From Halalkalicoccus sp. NIPERK01 (GTDB lineage Archaea > Halobacteriota > Halobacteria > Halobacteriales > Halalkalicoccaceae), in assembly GCF_030287405.1 (NCBI RefSeq), contig NZ_JASVVV010000001.1, positions 788,403 through 852,402 on the forward strand: a stretch of DNA of 64,000 nucleotides, in the 5' to 3' direction. Below, one piece after another: positions 1 to 7,998 of this stretch (position 1 is the stretch's first letter; each line of letters starts with the position of its first letter). The notes under the pieces are model-generated. The model did no database searches and was not told where the DNA came from. It saw only the letters and a list, made by a program, of their open reading frames with translations. The position numbers were made by a program, and so were the translations under genes.

Positions 1-1
1 C

Positions 2-349
2 TTCAAGGAGGTGCTCGACGAGGAGTATCTCACCGTCTCGGAGACCAAGGCGCTACTCTCGGACGTGGAGGCCGAGCGCGCCGCCGATCCCGACCGGGAG
101 ATGCGCTACGAACTCGCGCGTGCGATCGAGCACGTCAACCGGTTTGCGTTCCTCTCGCCCGAGGACGCGAACGCGCTCGTCTCGGACCTGCGGGAGTTCG
201 AGAAGGTGAACGAGTCGACCGCCTACAAGATCGCGGACCTCCTGCCGCGGGACCGCGACGAGCTGCGCTCGGTGTACGCCCAGGAGCGCTACTCGCTCTC
301 GGGCGACGAACTCGACGAGATCCTCAACGTCGTCTCGCAGTACGCGTAG
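2..349 (+). CDS. rpoF: DNA-directed RNA polymerase subunit F (Rpb4), 5-prime truncated
   Basis: This is the Rpb4/RpoF stalk subunit of archaeal RNA polymerase, which pairs with RpoE (Rpb7). The visible 115 residues carry the family pattern of an N-terminal segment (EEYLTVSE) followed by the HRDC-like helical bundle, including the conserved stretches RAIEHVNRF and TAYKIADLLP and the tail ELDEILNVVSQYA. The frame is open to the first bases of the window (reading FKE before the GTG at 11). Relatives begin several residues earlier, so the true start lies outside the window and the GTG at 11 is probably internal. It is followed after 40 bases by the DUF655 gene and then rsmA, the common archaeal rpl21e-rpoF-DUF655-ksgA arrangement. 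Confidence 0.93.
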   Translation, partial: FKEVLDEEYLTVSETKALLSDVEAERAADPDREMRYELARAIEHVNRFAFLSPEDANALVSDLREFEKVNESTAYKIADLLPRDRDELRSVYAQERYSLSGDELDEILNVVSQYA

Positions 350-389
350 TCGGCCGACTCTTTAAGTGAACGCTTCGCGTACGTCCGCC

Positions 390-956
390 ATGAGCGAGAG
401 CGACGCTACCCCTGCAGAGGACGCGATCGTCCTCGATTACCTCCCCCACGGTCGCGCCGACGACGACCGGCCGGGCTACCAGAAACCCCCGATCGCGTTC
501 GCCCTCGACAGCGAGCGGTTCTCCCTCTCCGAACTGACGCTCACCGACGACGCCGGGGTCAAGATCGGGGACCGCCTCGATCTCTCTGCCCCGCCCGAGG
601 GCGTCGAGAGCGTCCGCTCCGTCGACTACGCGGACATCTCGAGCGGTGCGCGCTCGGAACTGGAGTACGTCATCGAGGACCTCGTCGAGGAGGAAGAAGA
701 CCGGTTCGTCGCCTTCTACAACGACGCCCAGCCGATCACCCTCCGGCTCCACCAGCTCAACCTGCTGCCGGGGATCGGCAAGAAACTCAGGAACTCGATC
801 CTCGACGAACGCAAGCGAAAGCCCTTCGAGAGCTTCGAAGACCTCGACGACCGGGTGACGGGGCTTCACGACCCGAAGGGCGTCCTCGCCGATCGGATCC
901 TCGAGGAGTTGCGTGAGGACGAACTCAAATACCGGCTGTTCGCCCGCGAGGAATAA
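390..956 (+). CDS. DUF655 family protein with helix-hairpin-helix motif
   Basis: A 188-residue DUF655 protein. This archaeal family lies between rpoF and the KsgA methyltransferase and is suspected of acting in RNA or ribosome metabolism, but its function is not established. The first ~100 residues form a beta-rich, OB-like region. Residues ~120-175 contain a helix-hairpin-helix of the nucleic-acid-binding type, with the core LLPGIGKKL at 125-133 and a charged helix after it. I chose the ATG at 390 because a TTTAAG box lies about 27 bases before it. An in-frame GTG at 366 would add eight residues that do not look like the family. It is co-oriented with rsmA, 51 bases downstream. Confidence 0.88.
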   Translation: MSESDATPAEDAIVLDYLPHGRADDDRPGYQKPPIAFALDSERFSLSELTLTDDAGVKIGDRLDLSAPPEGVESVRSVDYADISSGARSELEYVIEDLVEEEEDRFVAFYNDAQPITLRLHQLNLLPGIGKKLRNSILDERKRKPFESFEDLDDRVTGLHDPKGVLADRILEELREDELKYRLFAREE

Positions 957-1007
957 CGAGGACGAGAAACGAGAGGTTTAGGGCGAGCGGTCGTCTATGC
1001 CCGTGAA

Positions 1008-1841
1008 ATGAGAGACCCGGACGGACTGCTCGCTCGCGCCGGGGTTCGCGGCGACCCGAACGCCGACCAGCACTTCCTCGTCGACGACCGCGTGCTCGAT
1101 CGGCTCCCGGAGTACGCCACCGGGATCGGCGCGGATCTCACCCACGTCCTCGAGATCGGTGCCGGTACCGGCGCGCTGACCGACAGGCTCTGTCGCGTCG
1201 CCGATCACGTCACCGCGATCGAGCGCGACCGGGACCTCGTCTCGTTTCTCCGCCGCGAGTTCGTAACCGAGATCGAGGAGGGGCGTCTCACCGTGATCGA
1301 GGGCGACGCCCTCGACGTGTCGCTCCCGGAGTTCACGGCCTGCGTCTCGAACCTCCCGTACGGCGTTTCCAGCCGGATCGCGTTTCGCCTGTTCCCCGAA
1401 AAGCGACCGCTCGTGTTGATGTTCCAGCGGGAGTTCGCGGAACGGATGGTGGCAGAACCGGACACGCCCGAGTACGGCCGGCTGTCGGTCTCGGCCCAGC
1501 ACTACGCCGACCCCGAGATCGTCGAGACCGTCCCGAAGGAGGCGTTCTCACCCCCGCCGGCGGTCGAGAGCGCGGTCGTCCGGGCTCGCCCCAGAGACCC
1601 CGAGTACACCGTCTCGGACGAGGCGTTCTTCCTGCGGTTCGTCAAGGCGCTGTTCACCCAGCGGCGCAAAACCCTCCGGAACGCGATCCGCAACACGGGC
1701 CATATCTCCGGGCTCGAGGAACCGGAGGCGGTCGTCGAGGCCGCGGACGAGGGGTTGATGGGACGGCGTGCCGGAACCCTCGCGCCCGCCGAGTTCGCCG
1801 CGCTGTGTGAGTTGGCGCTCGAACGGGGCGATCCCGAGTGA
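1008..1841 (+). CDS. rsmA: 16S rRNA dimethyladenosine transferase RsmA/KsgA
   Basis: RsmA (KsgA/Dim1) dimethylates two adjacent adenines in the 3-prime terminal helix of 16S rRNA, using S-adenosylmethionine, late in small-subunit assembly. The 277-residue product has the expected Rossmann signatures: motif I EIGAGTG at 49-55, an acidic ribose-binding residue in AIERD (~70), and the catalytic NLPY at 115-118. A helical C-terminal domain (FTQRRKTLRN region) follows, as in the family. The length is normal. The stop overlaps the GTG start of the MscS gene (GTGA, 1838-1841), which suggests translational coupling. Confidence 0.95.
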   Translation: MRDPDGLLARAGVRGDPNADQHFLVDDRVLDRLPEYATGIGADLTHVLEIGAGTGALTDRLCRVADHVTAIERDRDLVSFLRREFVTEIEEGRLTVIEGDALDVSLPEFTACVSNLPYGVSSRIAFRLFPEKRPLVLMFQREFAERMVAEPDTPEYGRLSVSAQHYADPEIVETVPKEAFSPPPAVESAVVRARPRDPEYTVSDEAFFLRFVKALFTQRRKTLRNAIRNTGHISGLEEPEAVVEAADEGLMGRRAGTLAPAEFAALCELALERGDPE

Positions 1842-3019
1842 GCGGGGTCCTCGCCGGGTTGGACGTTCTGGCCGAGCGCTACCCGACGGTTCCGACGCGA
1901 ATCGCGATCACGCTTCTGGCGGTCGCGGTCGTCTCGCTGGTGAGTTGGAGCGTCGCCCGCCTTCGTCGGCTACCCGACGACGAGGTGCAGTCCACCGTCG
2001 TCGATCTGGCCGGTTCGATCGTCATCGCCGGTTCGCTGCTCGGGGCGATCGCCGTCGTGATCGGGGTCTGGGGGCAGGCCGGCACCGTCGCGTTCGCGTT
2101 CGATCAGGCGAACCTCGACGCCGGGACGTTCAGTCGCGTGGTATTGACGATCGGCCTGCTCGTCGGGACGTTCGTCTTCGTGCGCTTCCTCAAGGGGCTA
2201 CTCACCGAACTGCTCGGCGGCCACGAGACGGTCAGCGAACACCAACTGGAGGTGACCTACCGGCTCACGCAGGTCGGGACCTACCTGCTCGCCGGTCTCG
2301 TCGCTCTCGGGCTCTGGAACGTAAACCTGAGCGGCTTGTTGATCGGGGCCGGCGTCCTCGGTGCGATCCTCGGGCTCGCGGCCCAGCAGACGCTCGCGTC
2401 GATCTTCGCGGGGTTCGTCCTGATGTTCTCGCGGCCCTTCGAGATCGGTGACTGGGTCGAGATCGGCGAACAGGAGGGGATCGTCAGCGACATCACGATC
2501 GTCAGCACCCGGATCCAGACGTTCGACGGCGAGTACATGATCGTCCCGAACGACGAGGTGAGTTCCCAGACGATCAACAACCGCTCGAAGAAGGGGCGCC
2601 TGCGCCTTCGGGTCCCGGTCGGCGTCGACTACGACACCGACCTCGACCGGGCCGAAGCGGTCATCCGCGAGGCGATCTCGGATCTCGACTCGCTCATGCG
2701 GGTGCCGACCCCGCAGATCGCCGTCACCGGGTTCGGCGACTCCTCGATCGACTTCGAGGTCCGCTTCTGGATCGACAAGCCGAGCGCGCGCCGGCGCTGG
2801 CGGGCGAAACAGGCCGTGATTAAGGCGATCGCCGACGCGTTCGAGCGCGAGGGGATCTCGATCCCGTTCCCACAACGCTCCCTCTCGGATCGGAACGGCC
2901 GGTTCGAGACGGCCCGCGGGACGGGCGAGCAACGCGACCTCCATACGCGAGCCACCGCGGAGGGACCTGGAGATCACCGATCCGCCTCGGAACGAGGCTC
3001 CGAGGAGGGTGAGGAGTGA
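1838..3019 (+). CDS. small-conductance mechanosensitive channel (MscS family)
   Basis: A 393-residue MscS-type channel that would open under membrane tension to release solutes. Hydrophobic segments lie at about 21-38, 57-79, 100-118 and 145-161. They are followed by the pore helix and the conserved IGAGVLGAILGLAAQQT region (~169-185), then the beta domain (FEIGDWVEIG, VSDITIVSTRI, VPNDEVSSQTINN). The last ~45 residues are a hydrophilic tail rich in charged residues and are not part of the conserved fold. It starts at a GTG overlapping the rsmA stop and overlaps the next gene by GTGA at 3016-3019, so rsmA, this gene and the methyltransferase are probably one transcript. Confidence 0.92.
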   Translation: MSGVLAGLDVLAERYPTVPTRIAITLLAVAVVSLVSWSVARLRRLPDDEVQSTVVDLAGSIVIAGSLLGAIAVVIGVWGQAGTVAFAFDQANLDAGTFSRVVLTIGLLVGTFVFVRFLKGLLTELLGGHETVSEHQLEVTYRLTQVGTYLLAGLVALGLWNVNLSGLLIGAGVLGAILGLAAQQTLASIFAGFVLMFSRPFEIGDWVEIGEQEGIVSDITIVSTRIQTFDGEYMIVPNDEVSSQTINNRSKKGRLRLRVPVGVDYDTDLDRAEAVIREAISDLDSLMRVPTPQIAVTGFGDSSIDFEVRFWIDKPSARRRWRAKQAVIKAIADAFEREGISIPFPQRSLSDRNGRFETARGTGEQRDLHTRATAEGPGDHRSASERGSEEGEE

Positions 3020-3591
3020 CCCGAGACCTCGCCGAGCGCCGCGGGCTCGAAACCGAGGTCTACGGGGCCGCCGAGGACTCCGCGCTCCTCGCCGACGCGG
3101 CGGTCGAAACGGTCGAACCCGGATGGACCGTCCTCGACTGCGGCACCGGTTCGGGCCACGTCGGCGGGCGGGTCGCCGAACGCGGCGCGCGCGTGATCGC
3201 CTCCGACCTCAACCCCCACGCCTGCGAGCGGGCCCGCGATCGGGGGCTCGAAGCCGTCCGTGGGGACCTCCTCGCCCCCTTCCGTCGGGGCGTCTTCGAC
3301 GCCGTGGCGTTCAATCCACCCTATCTGCCGACCGATCCCGAGGCCGAGTGGGACGACTGGATGGAGGTCGCGCTCTCGGGCGGCGAGTCCGGCCGCGCGG
3401 TGATCGAACCCTTCCTCGACTCGGTGGGGCGGGTACTCGCGCCCGAGGGCATCGCCCTGTTGCTCGTCAGCAGCCTCACGGGGTTCGAAACGGTCGTCGA
3501 GTACGCCGAAAACAGGGGCTTCGAGGCGGGCGTCGTCGCCGAGGAGTCGTTCCCCTTCGAGACGCTGTCGGTACTGGAACTGGCTCGATAG
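3016..3591 (+). CDS. HemK2/PrmC-type protein or N5-glutamine methyltransferase
   Basis: A 191-residue class I SAM-dependent methyltransferase of the HemK2/MTQ2 group. Eukaryotic and archaeal members methylate the glutamine of the GGQ motif of translation release factor aRF1/eRF1, which fits a neighbourhood of translation genes. The SAM-binding motif DCGTGSGHVGG is at 41-51, the acidic ribose contact at ASDLNP (62-67), and the catalytic NPPYLP at 100-105. NPPY is diagnostic for methylation of a planar amide nitrogen. The GTG start at 3016 overlaps the MscS stop. The specific substrate is inferred from the family. Confidence 0.88.
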   Translation: MTRDLAERRGLETEVYGAAEDSALLADAAVETVEPGWTVLDCGTGSGHVGGRVAERGARVIASDLNPHACERARDRGLEAVRGDLLAPFRRGVFDAVAFNPPYLPTDPEAEWDDWMEVALSGGESGRAVIEPFLDSVGRVLAPEGIALLLVSSLTGFETVVEYAENRGFEAGVVAEESFPFETLSVLELAR

Positions 3592-3596
3592 GAGCG

Positions 3597-3638
3597 AATA
3601 TTACTTCTGGGCATCAACCAGAATAAGAAATATTAAAC
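3597..3638. promoter_or_regulatory. methionine synthase promoter with nested inverted repeats
   Basis: Upstream of the methionine synthase operon is a perfect inverted repeat TTCTGG-N7-CCAGAA at 3605-3623, flanked on both sides by AATATT (3597-3602 and 3629-3634). The right AATATT merges with an AT-rich box TATTAAAC at 3631-3638, which is 25-32 bases before the ATG at 3663, the normal TATA position for a leaderless haloarchaeal transcript. The dyad therefore sits directly upstream of the core promoter, where an activator or repressor would bind. No known regulator is identified. Confidence 0.55.
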
Positions 3639-3662
3639 AGTCGCATTACCTACGGCGAGTAC

Positions 3663-4652
3663 ATGAGTATCGTCACGACCACACCGGGGCTGTACCCCCT
3701 TCCCGACTGGGGGAAGGACGCCCTCTCGGGGCTGAAGGGCCACCAGAAGGGCGACCTGATCGGGGGCGACGAGGACGAGGAGATCACCGCGGTCTACGAC
3801 GAGATCCGCGAGGAGTTGATCGCGGACCAGCGCGAGGCCGGACTCGACCTCGTGGTCGAAGGACAGGCCCGCTGGGACGACATGCTCGCCCATCCGCTCG
3901 CGGTCCACGAGAACGTCGAGACCCGCGGGATCGTCCGGTACTACGACAACAACAACTTCTACCGCGACCCCGTGGTGACGGGCGAACTGACCGAGAGCGG
4001 CGACGTCGCCCGCGAACTCCGGTCGGCGAGCGAACTGACCGACTCGCTGCAGGCCGTCCTGCCGGGGCCGTACTCGCTCGCGGACCTCGCGACCGACGAA
4101 CACTACGGCGAGGGCGAGTTCCTCGACGCGATCGCGGACTTCCTCGCCGGCGAACTCGCGGCGTTCCCGTCCCACGAGACGCTCTTTCTCCTCGAACCGT
4201 CGCTCGTCGAGAACCCGCCCGAAGACGGCGAGGACGAGCGCGCGAGCGAGGCGATCGATCGCGTGGCCGCGGCGACCGACGCCGACGTGATCGTCCACAC
4301 CTACTGGGGGGCGCTCGAGGAGAAGGTCCACGCCCACCTGCTCGACGCCGATATCGACGCCGTGGGCTACGACTTCGTCAGCGACGTCGACGACAACCTC
4401 TACAACATCCAGGAGTACGGCACCAAGGACTCGATCGCGCTCGGCCTGCTCGACGGGCAGAACACACTGGTAGAAAGCCCCGAGACGATCGCAGAGCGGA
4501 TCGACTGGATCGGCGAGCGCCTGCCCGCCGAGGAGTTCGAGACCACGTACGTGACGACCAATACCGAATTATTTTACCTTCCCGAGAACAAATATAAAGA
4601 AAAGCTCGCGGCGCTGGGCGAGGTCGCCGCCCGAGAGGAGGTGACGGCATGA
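3663..4652 (+). CDS. methionine synthase (MetE-like), N-terminal-half homologue without zinc ligands
   Basis: A 329-residue TIM-barrel protein of the cobalamin-independent methionine synthase (MetE) superfamily. Haloarchaea commonly carry two adjacent MetE-like genes in place of one long MetE. The copy downstream keeps all four zinc ligands, but this one does not: the H-x-C motif is HTYW here (about residue 200), and the segment that carries the last cysteine in the partner reads TTNTELFY. It is therefore unlikely to activate homocysteine itself. It may form the other half of a two-subunit enzyme, binding the methyl donor. The division of labour is inferred. The stop overlaps a micro-ORF that leads into the catalytic copy. 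Confidence 0.85.
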   Translation: MSIVTTTPGLYPLPDWGKDALSGLKGHQKGDLIGGDEDEEITAVYDEIREELIADQREAGLDLVVEGQARWDDMLAHPLAVHENVETRGIVRYYDNNNFYRDPVVTGELTESGDVARELRSASELTDSLQAVLPGPYSLADLATDEHYGEGEFLDAIADFLAGELAAFPSHETLFLLEPSLVENPPEDGEDERASEAIDRVAAATDADVIVHTYWGALEEKVHAHLLDADIDAVGYDFVSDVDDNLYNIQEYGTKDSIALGLLDGQNTLVESPETIAERIDWIGERLPAEEFETTYVTTNTELFYLPENKYKEKLAALGEVAAREEVTA

Positions 4653-4711
4653 ACTCAGTCGCAACGGAGTTGCTCCCTGCTCACACTCGCCACCGGAGGT
4701 GTCTCGCATGA
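4649..4711 (+). CDS. 20-codon micro-ORF bridging the two methionine synthase genes
   Basis: The ATG at 4649 overlaps the TGA of the first metE-like gene (ATGA, 4649-4652). The frame then runs 20 codons to a TGA that overlaps the ATG of the second gene (ATGA, 4708-4711). The Shine-Dalgarno GGAGGT of the second gene (4695-4700) lies inside it. The peptide would begin MNSVATELL and end HRRCLA. It has no recognisable domain and may serve only to carry ribosomes from one cistron to the next. It could also be chance, since ATGA junctions are common in this genome. Confidence 0.35.
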   Translation: MNSVATELLPAHTRHRRCLA

Positions 4712-5766
4712 AACGCGATCAGTTCCGCCGGCCCGACCACGACAACGAGACGTTCATCATGACGACGGTGGTGGGGAGCTACCCCAAACCCAAGTGGCTC
4801 CACCGGGTCCGGGATCTGTGGGAGGATGAGGAAGCGAACTTCGACGACGAGGACTGGCAGGAGGCGACCGACGATGCCGCCCGCGTCATCACCGACGAAC
4901 ACGAGCGGGCGGGGCTGGACGTGCTGGTCGACGGCGAAGTCCGGCGAAACGAGATGGTTGAGTTCTTCGCCCACCGGATCGAGGGCTACGAGTTCAACGG
5001 CCCCGTGAAGGTCTGGGGCCACAACTACTTCGACAAGCCCTCGGTGGTCAGTGAGGTCGAGTACGACGAGAACTGGCTGGTCGAGGAGTACGAGTTCGCC
5101 GCCGGCCTCACCGACCGACCGATCAAGATCCCGATCACGGGCCCCTACACGCTGGCGAACTGGTCGTTCAACGAGGCCTACGACACCGAGGAGGAACTCG
5201 CCTACGACCTCGCGGACCTCGTCAACGAGGAGATCGGAAAGCTCGTCGACGCGGGCGCGCGGTACATCCAGATCGACGAACCCGCGCTGGCGACGACGCC
5301 CGACGACCACGCCATCGTCGGTGAGTGTCTCGAACGCATCGCCGAGGACATCCACGAGGACGTCTACCTCGGCCTGCACGTCTGTTACGGCGACTACTCC
5401 AGGATCTACCCCGAGATCCTCGACTATCCAGTGGATGAGTACGACCTCGAACTCGCCAACGGCGACTACGAACAGCTCGAGGTCTTCAAAGAGCACGAGT
5501 TCACCGGCAACCTCGCGCTCGGCGTCACGGACGTCCACGTCGCCGAGGTCGAGTCGGTCGCCGAGATCAAGGAGAACATCAAGAAGGGGCTCGAAGTCGT
5601 GCCCGCCGACCACCTGACGATCTCGCCGGACTGCGGGCTGAAGCTCCTCCCGAGGGAGGTCGCCTACGAGAAGATGGCGAACATGGTGCGGGCCGCCCGC
5701 GAGGTCGAAGCCGAGATCGACCGCGGCGAGATCGACGTCGCGCGCACGCCCGCGAGCGCGGACTGA
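4708..5766 (+). CDS. methionine synthase (MetE-like), catalytic zinc half
   Basis: A 352-residue homologue of the C-terminal catalytic domain of MetE, which transfers a methyl group to homocysteine to make methionine. The zinc ligands of the family are all present: His224 and Cys226 (LHVCYGDY), Glu248 (DLELANGD) and Cys309 (ISPDCGLK). Other family segments are VVGSYPKP near the N-terminus, ITGPYTLANW (~143-152) and QIDEPAL (188-194). I chose the ATG at 4708 because GGAGGT lies seven bases upstream. It is translated downstream of the zinc-less paralogue and the two probably work together. The methyl donor, folate or corrinoid protein, cannot be told from sequence. Confidence 0.9.
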   Translation: MKRDQFRRPDHDNETFIMTTVVGSYPKPKWLHRVRDLWEDEEANFDDEDWQEATDDAARVITDEHERAGLDVLVDGEVRRNEMVEFFAHRIEGYEFNGPVKVWGHNYFDKPSVVSEVEYDENWLVEEYEFAAGLTDRPIKIPITGPYTLANWSFNEAYDTEEELAYDLADLVNEEIGKLVDAGARYIQIDEPALATTPDDHAIVGECLERIAEDIHEDVYLGLHVCYGDYSRIYPEILDYPVDEYDLELANGDYEQLEVFKEHEFTGNLALGVTDVHVAEVESVAEIKENIKKGLEVVPADHLTISPDCGLKLLPREVAYEKMANMVRAAREVEAEIDRGEIDVARTPASAD

Positions 5767-5826
5767 ACTCGACTCGCCGTTCGCACGCCGGCTACCCTTT
5801 TCACTCGCGCGCTCGTCCCGCTCGGT

Positions 5827-6825
5827 ATGGGCTACGCCGAACTGTCGGAGATGCTCGCAGCCGACGGGGAGAGCCAAACCGTCACCGCGCTTCCAGACGG
5901 GAGCGTCGACGTCTACTACACCGCGTACGACGTCCACGGCGAGCGGATCGAGGACCGCAAGACGTTCGCCGACCGGCTTACCGAGGACCCGCCGGCGTTT
6001 CCGGTCGACCGCCGCTCGACCGAACCCGGCGGGCAGGCGGTCAACATGGCCGTCCAGGCCGACGCGCTCGGCGACTCGGTGCGCCTCTTCGGCCACCTCG
6101 ATCATCCCGTCTTCGATGCCCTCGGGGTCGAGACGGTCTCGATGGGCCAGCCCTCGCGGGTCGAGGTCTACCCGATGGACGAGGACGTGCTCTTCGCCGA
6201 GCGCTCGGCCGAACTGGCCGACTGGACGATCGACGTGTTTCGGGCCGTCGCGGACGACCCGGGAGAACGCCTCGAAGCCGATGCCGTCTGCTGTGGCAAC
6301 TGGGCGTCCGTTCCCGGATTGACGGCGGCGTTTCGCGACCTCGCGGACGCCCCGCTCGATGGCGGTACGCTCGTCTTCGACCCCGGCCCGGTGACGGTCC
6401 GCTCGACCCACGAGATCCGGGAGCTGTTCGACGCCCTCTCCGACCTCGAATCCACCTACGACGTGGTTCTGAGCGTCAACGGGACGGAACTCGCGGCGGC
6501 GGCGACGGCACTCGACGCCGACGGCGACGAACGCGAGCGGTTGTCGGCCATCCGGGTCGAGACGGGGATCAGTGCCGCGGTGCTCCACGCCGCCCCGGAA
6601 GCGGTCGCCACAACGGGGGACGGAATCGTCGCGGTGGACAACCGCTCGGTCGAAGATCCGATCCGAAAGACGGGGGCGGGAGATCGGTTCTCCGCCGGAC
6701 TCGCCCACGCGCTCGCCCGTGAGTGGGGCTGGGAGACGGCTCTCGCGCTCGGGAACGCGTGTGCGTCGTACTACGTCGAGACGGCCCGAACCGCCGACCG
6801 AGAGGCGCTCCGCGAGTGGCTCTGA
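5827..6825 (+). CDS. PfkB-family carbohydrate/nucleoside kinase
   Basis: A 332-residue ribokinase-fold (PfkB) kinase. The substrate-side glycine motif PGGQAVNMA is at 67-75 and the C-terminal PfkB signature TGAGDRFSAG at 282-291. The latter holds the anion hole and the catalytic aspartate. Between them is an unusual segment with paired cysteines (VCCGNW, ~154-159). Haloarchaea have several PfkB kinases (2-keto-3-deoxygluconate, fructose-1-phosphate, nucleoside) and nothing here fixes the substrate. It lies 60 bases after the methionine synthase gene. A pyrimidine-rich CCCTTTTCAC stretch precedes the start, but no clear TATA box does. Confidence 0.85.
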   Translation: MGYAELSEMLAADGESQTVTALPDGSVDVYYTAYDVHGERIEDRKTFADRLTEDPPAFPVDRRSTEPGGQAVNMAVQADALGDSVRLFGHLDHPVFDALGVETVSMGQPSRVEVYPMDEDVLFAERSAELADWTIDVFRAVADDPGERLEADAVCCGNWASVPGLTAAFRDLADAPLDGGTLVFDPGPVTVRSTHEIRELFDALSDLESTYDVVLSVNGTELAAAATALDADGDERERLSAIRVETGISAAVLHAAPEAVATTGDGIVAVDNRSVEDPIRKTGAGDRFSAGLAHALAREWGWETALALGNACASYYVETARTADREALREWL

Positions 6826-6876
6826 TTTGCGTTTTCAGGCGAAACGCATACCCATTGCGACGGAAAACTCCGGAAC

Positions 6877-7345
6877 ATGGGCACGCGCTACGAGGAGGGA
6901 GACGTGGTCGCGACGCCGGACGGGCGTGGGGTCGTCGCCGCCGTCCTGACCGAAACGTTCGACTTCCCGCAGGAGGGCGGCGAGGACGAGTACGAACAGG
7001 TGACGGCCACGGCAGACCAACCGGCCTACGTCGTCGGCCTCGAGTCGGTCGGCTCGGCGGTCTACCGGGCGTCGGCGCTCGAGGCGTCGGGCTTCGACGA
7101 GGATCCCGAGCGCACCGACGGCGAGCGCCTCGCCGAGGTGATCGACGAGGACGTGAACGGACTCGACTCCCTGCCGGAGGGCTGGGACCGCGAGAGCGTC
7201 CTCGAGTACTGGGAGGGGGTCGGCGGCTCCTGGGAGGAGTGCGTCGAGGACATGATCGACGAGTTCGGCGAGGACCGCGCGAAGCAGCACTGCTCGACGA
7301 TGAAGGACGAGGTCCTCCGGACGGAGCGCTGGCGCAAGGTTCTGA
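6877..7345 (+). CDS. conserved haloarchaeal protein, C-terminus apparently frameshifted
   Basis: The product begins MGTRYEEGDVVATPDGRG and resembles a haloarchaeal family of about 140-160 residues: a small N-terminal beta domain (EGDVV..DGRGVVAAVLTE, then AYVVGLESVGSAVYRASALE), an acidic linker, and a C-terminal helical segment (SLPEGWDRESVLEYW, then ALKDEVL-like CSTMKDEVLRTERWR). From memory, relatives stop a few residues after the WR. Here the literal frame runs on to 7941 across the convergent ndk gene and becomes arginine-rich, non-coding-looking sequence. A TGA at 7343-7345 lies one frame away, directly after codons that would read WRKF. I end the gene there and treat the run-on as an indel. 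No function is known to me. Confidence 0.55.
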
Positions 7346-7372
7346 GAGACCTTTTTCTCGTCTGGTTTCCTC

Positions 7373-7462
7373 GCGCGGCCGTAGGCCGCGCTGCGGGAAC
7401 CGCTCTCTGCTCACGGCGGCTTCGCTGCCGTTCGCATGGTCCGCGGGAGCTTCACTCCCGCG
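7373..7462. repeat. three consecutive short-loop hairpins between convergent genes
   Basis: Three perfect or near-perfect hairpins stand in a row in the 190-base gap before ndk. They are GCGCGGCC-gta-GGCCGCGC (7373-7391), ACGGCGGC-ttc-GCTGCCGT with one G-T pair (7413-7431), and CGCGGGAG-cttca-CTCCCGCG (7442-7462). The stems are all 8 bp but differ in sequence, so structure rather than sequence is what repeats. The position between convergent genes fits bidirectional transcription termination, but there is no following T-run on either side. Confidence 0.7.
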
Positions 7463-7533
7463 CTACTCGAAAAATCCCCTCCAAAAAGCCGCTCACTCGC
7501 TCGTGGTCGACGACAGCAGCGGAGAAAACAGCG

Positions 7534-7998
7534 TTACTCGTAGAGCCAGGTCTCGTCGACCCGCTCGTAGTCGAGCAGTTCCTCCTCGTCGAAGAACAGC
7601 TCTATCTCGCGCTCGTTCGCGCCCTCGTCGGCGTGGTCCGAGCCGTGGATGACGTTGCGACCCAGATCCAACCCGAAGTCGCCGCGGATGGTGCCGGGCA
7701 CCGAATCGGCAGGGTCGGTCTCGCCCATCATCCGCCGAACCTGCCGCGTGGCGTCCTGGCCCTCCCAGACCATCGCGAAGACGGGCTCGGAGGTGATGAA
7801 CTCGACGAGCCCCTCGAAGAAGGGCTTGTCCTCGTGCTCTCCGTAGTGTTCGTGGGCGAGTTCCTCGTCAATCCGCATGAACTTCCCGGCGACGAGCTTC
7901 AGCCCGCGCTCTTCGAAGCGCGAAACGATCTCGCCGATTAAACCCCGTTGAACGCCGTCGGGCTTGACCATCACGAAGGTGCGCTCGGTTTCGCTCAT
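7534..7998 (-). CDS. ndk: nucleoside diphosphate kinase
   Basis: A 154-residue nucleoside diphosphate kinase, which exchanges the gamma phosphate between nucleoside tri- and diphosphates through a phosphohistidine. It carries the family start [19 protein letters not shown], the substrate loop ([12 protein letters not shown]) and the active-site histidine in [12 protein letters not shown] (the H of IHGSD). The ATG overlaps the rpl24e stop by four bases. It is the last gene of the rpl7ae-rps28e-rpl24e-ndk operon, a standard archaeal order. Haloarchaeal Ndk is acidic, as this one is. Confidence 0.97.
   Translation of the reverse strand: MSETERTFVMVKPDGVQRGLIGEIVSRFEERGLKLVAGKFMRIDEELAHEHYGEHEDKPFFEGLVEFITSEPVFAMVWEGQDATRQVRRMMGETDPADSVPGTIRGDFGLDLGRNVIHGSDHADEGANEREIELFFDEEELLDYERVDETWLYE

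Noticed and set aside
3592-3662. SAM or cobalamin riboswitch upstream of methionine synthase
   Set aside because: The gap to the ATG is ~70 bases, the promoter appears leaderless, and none of the conserved riboswitch cores is present. A protein operator fits better.
4681-6708. Very long open frame on the - strand opposite the second methionine synthase gene and the PfkB gene
   Set aside because: Antisense frames stay open in GC-rich haloarchaeal genes because of codon bias. The product is arginine/valine/aspartate-rich with no motifs, and both + strand genes are clear.
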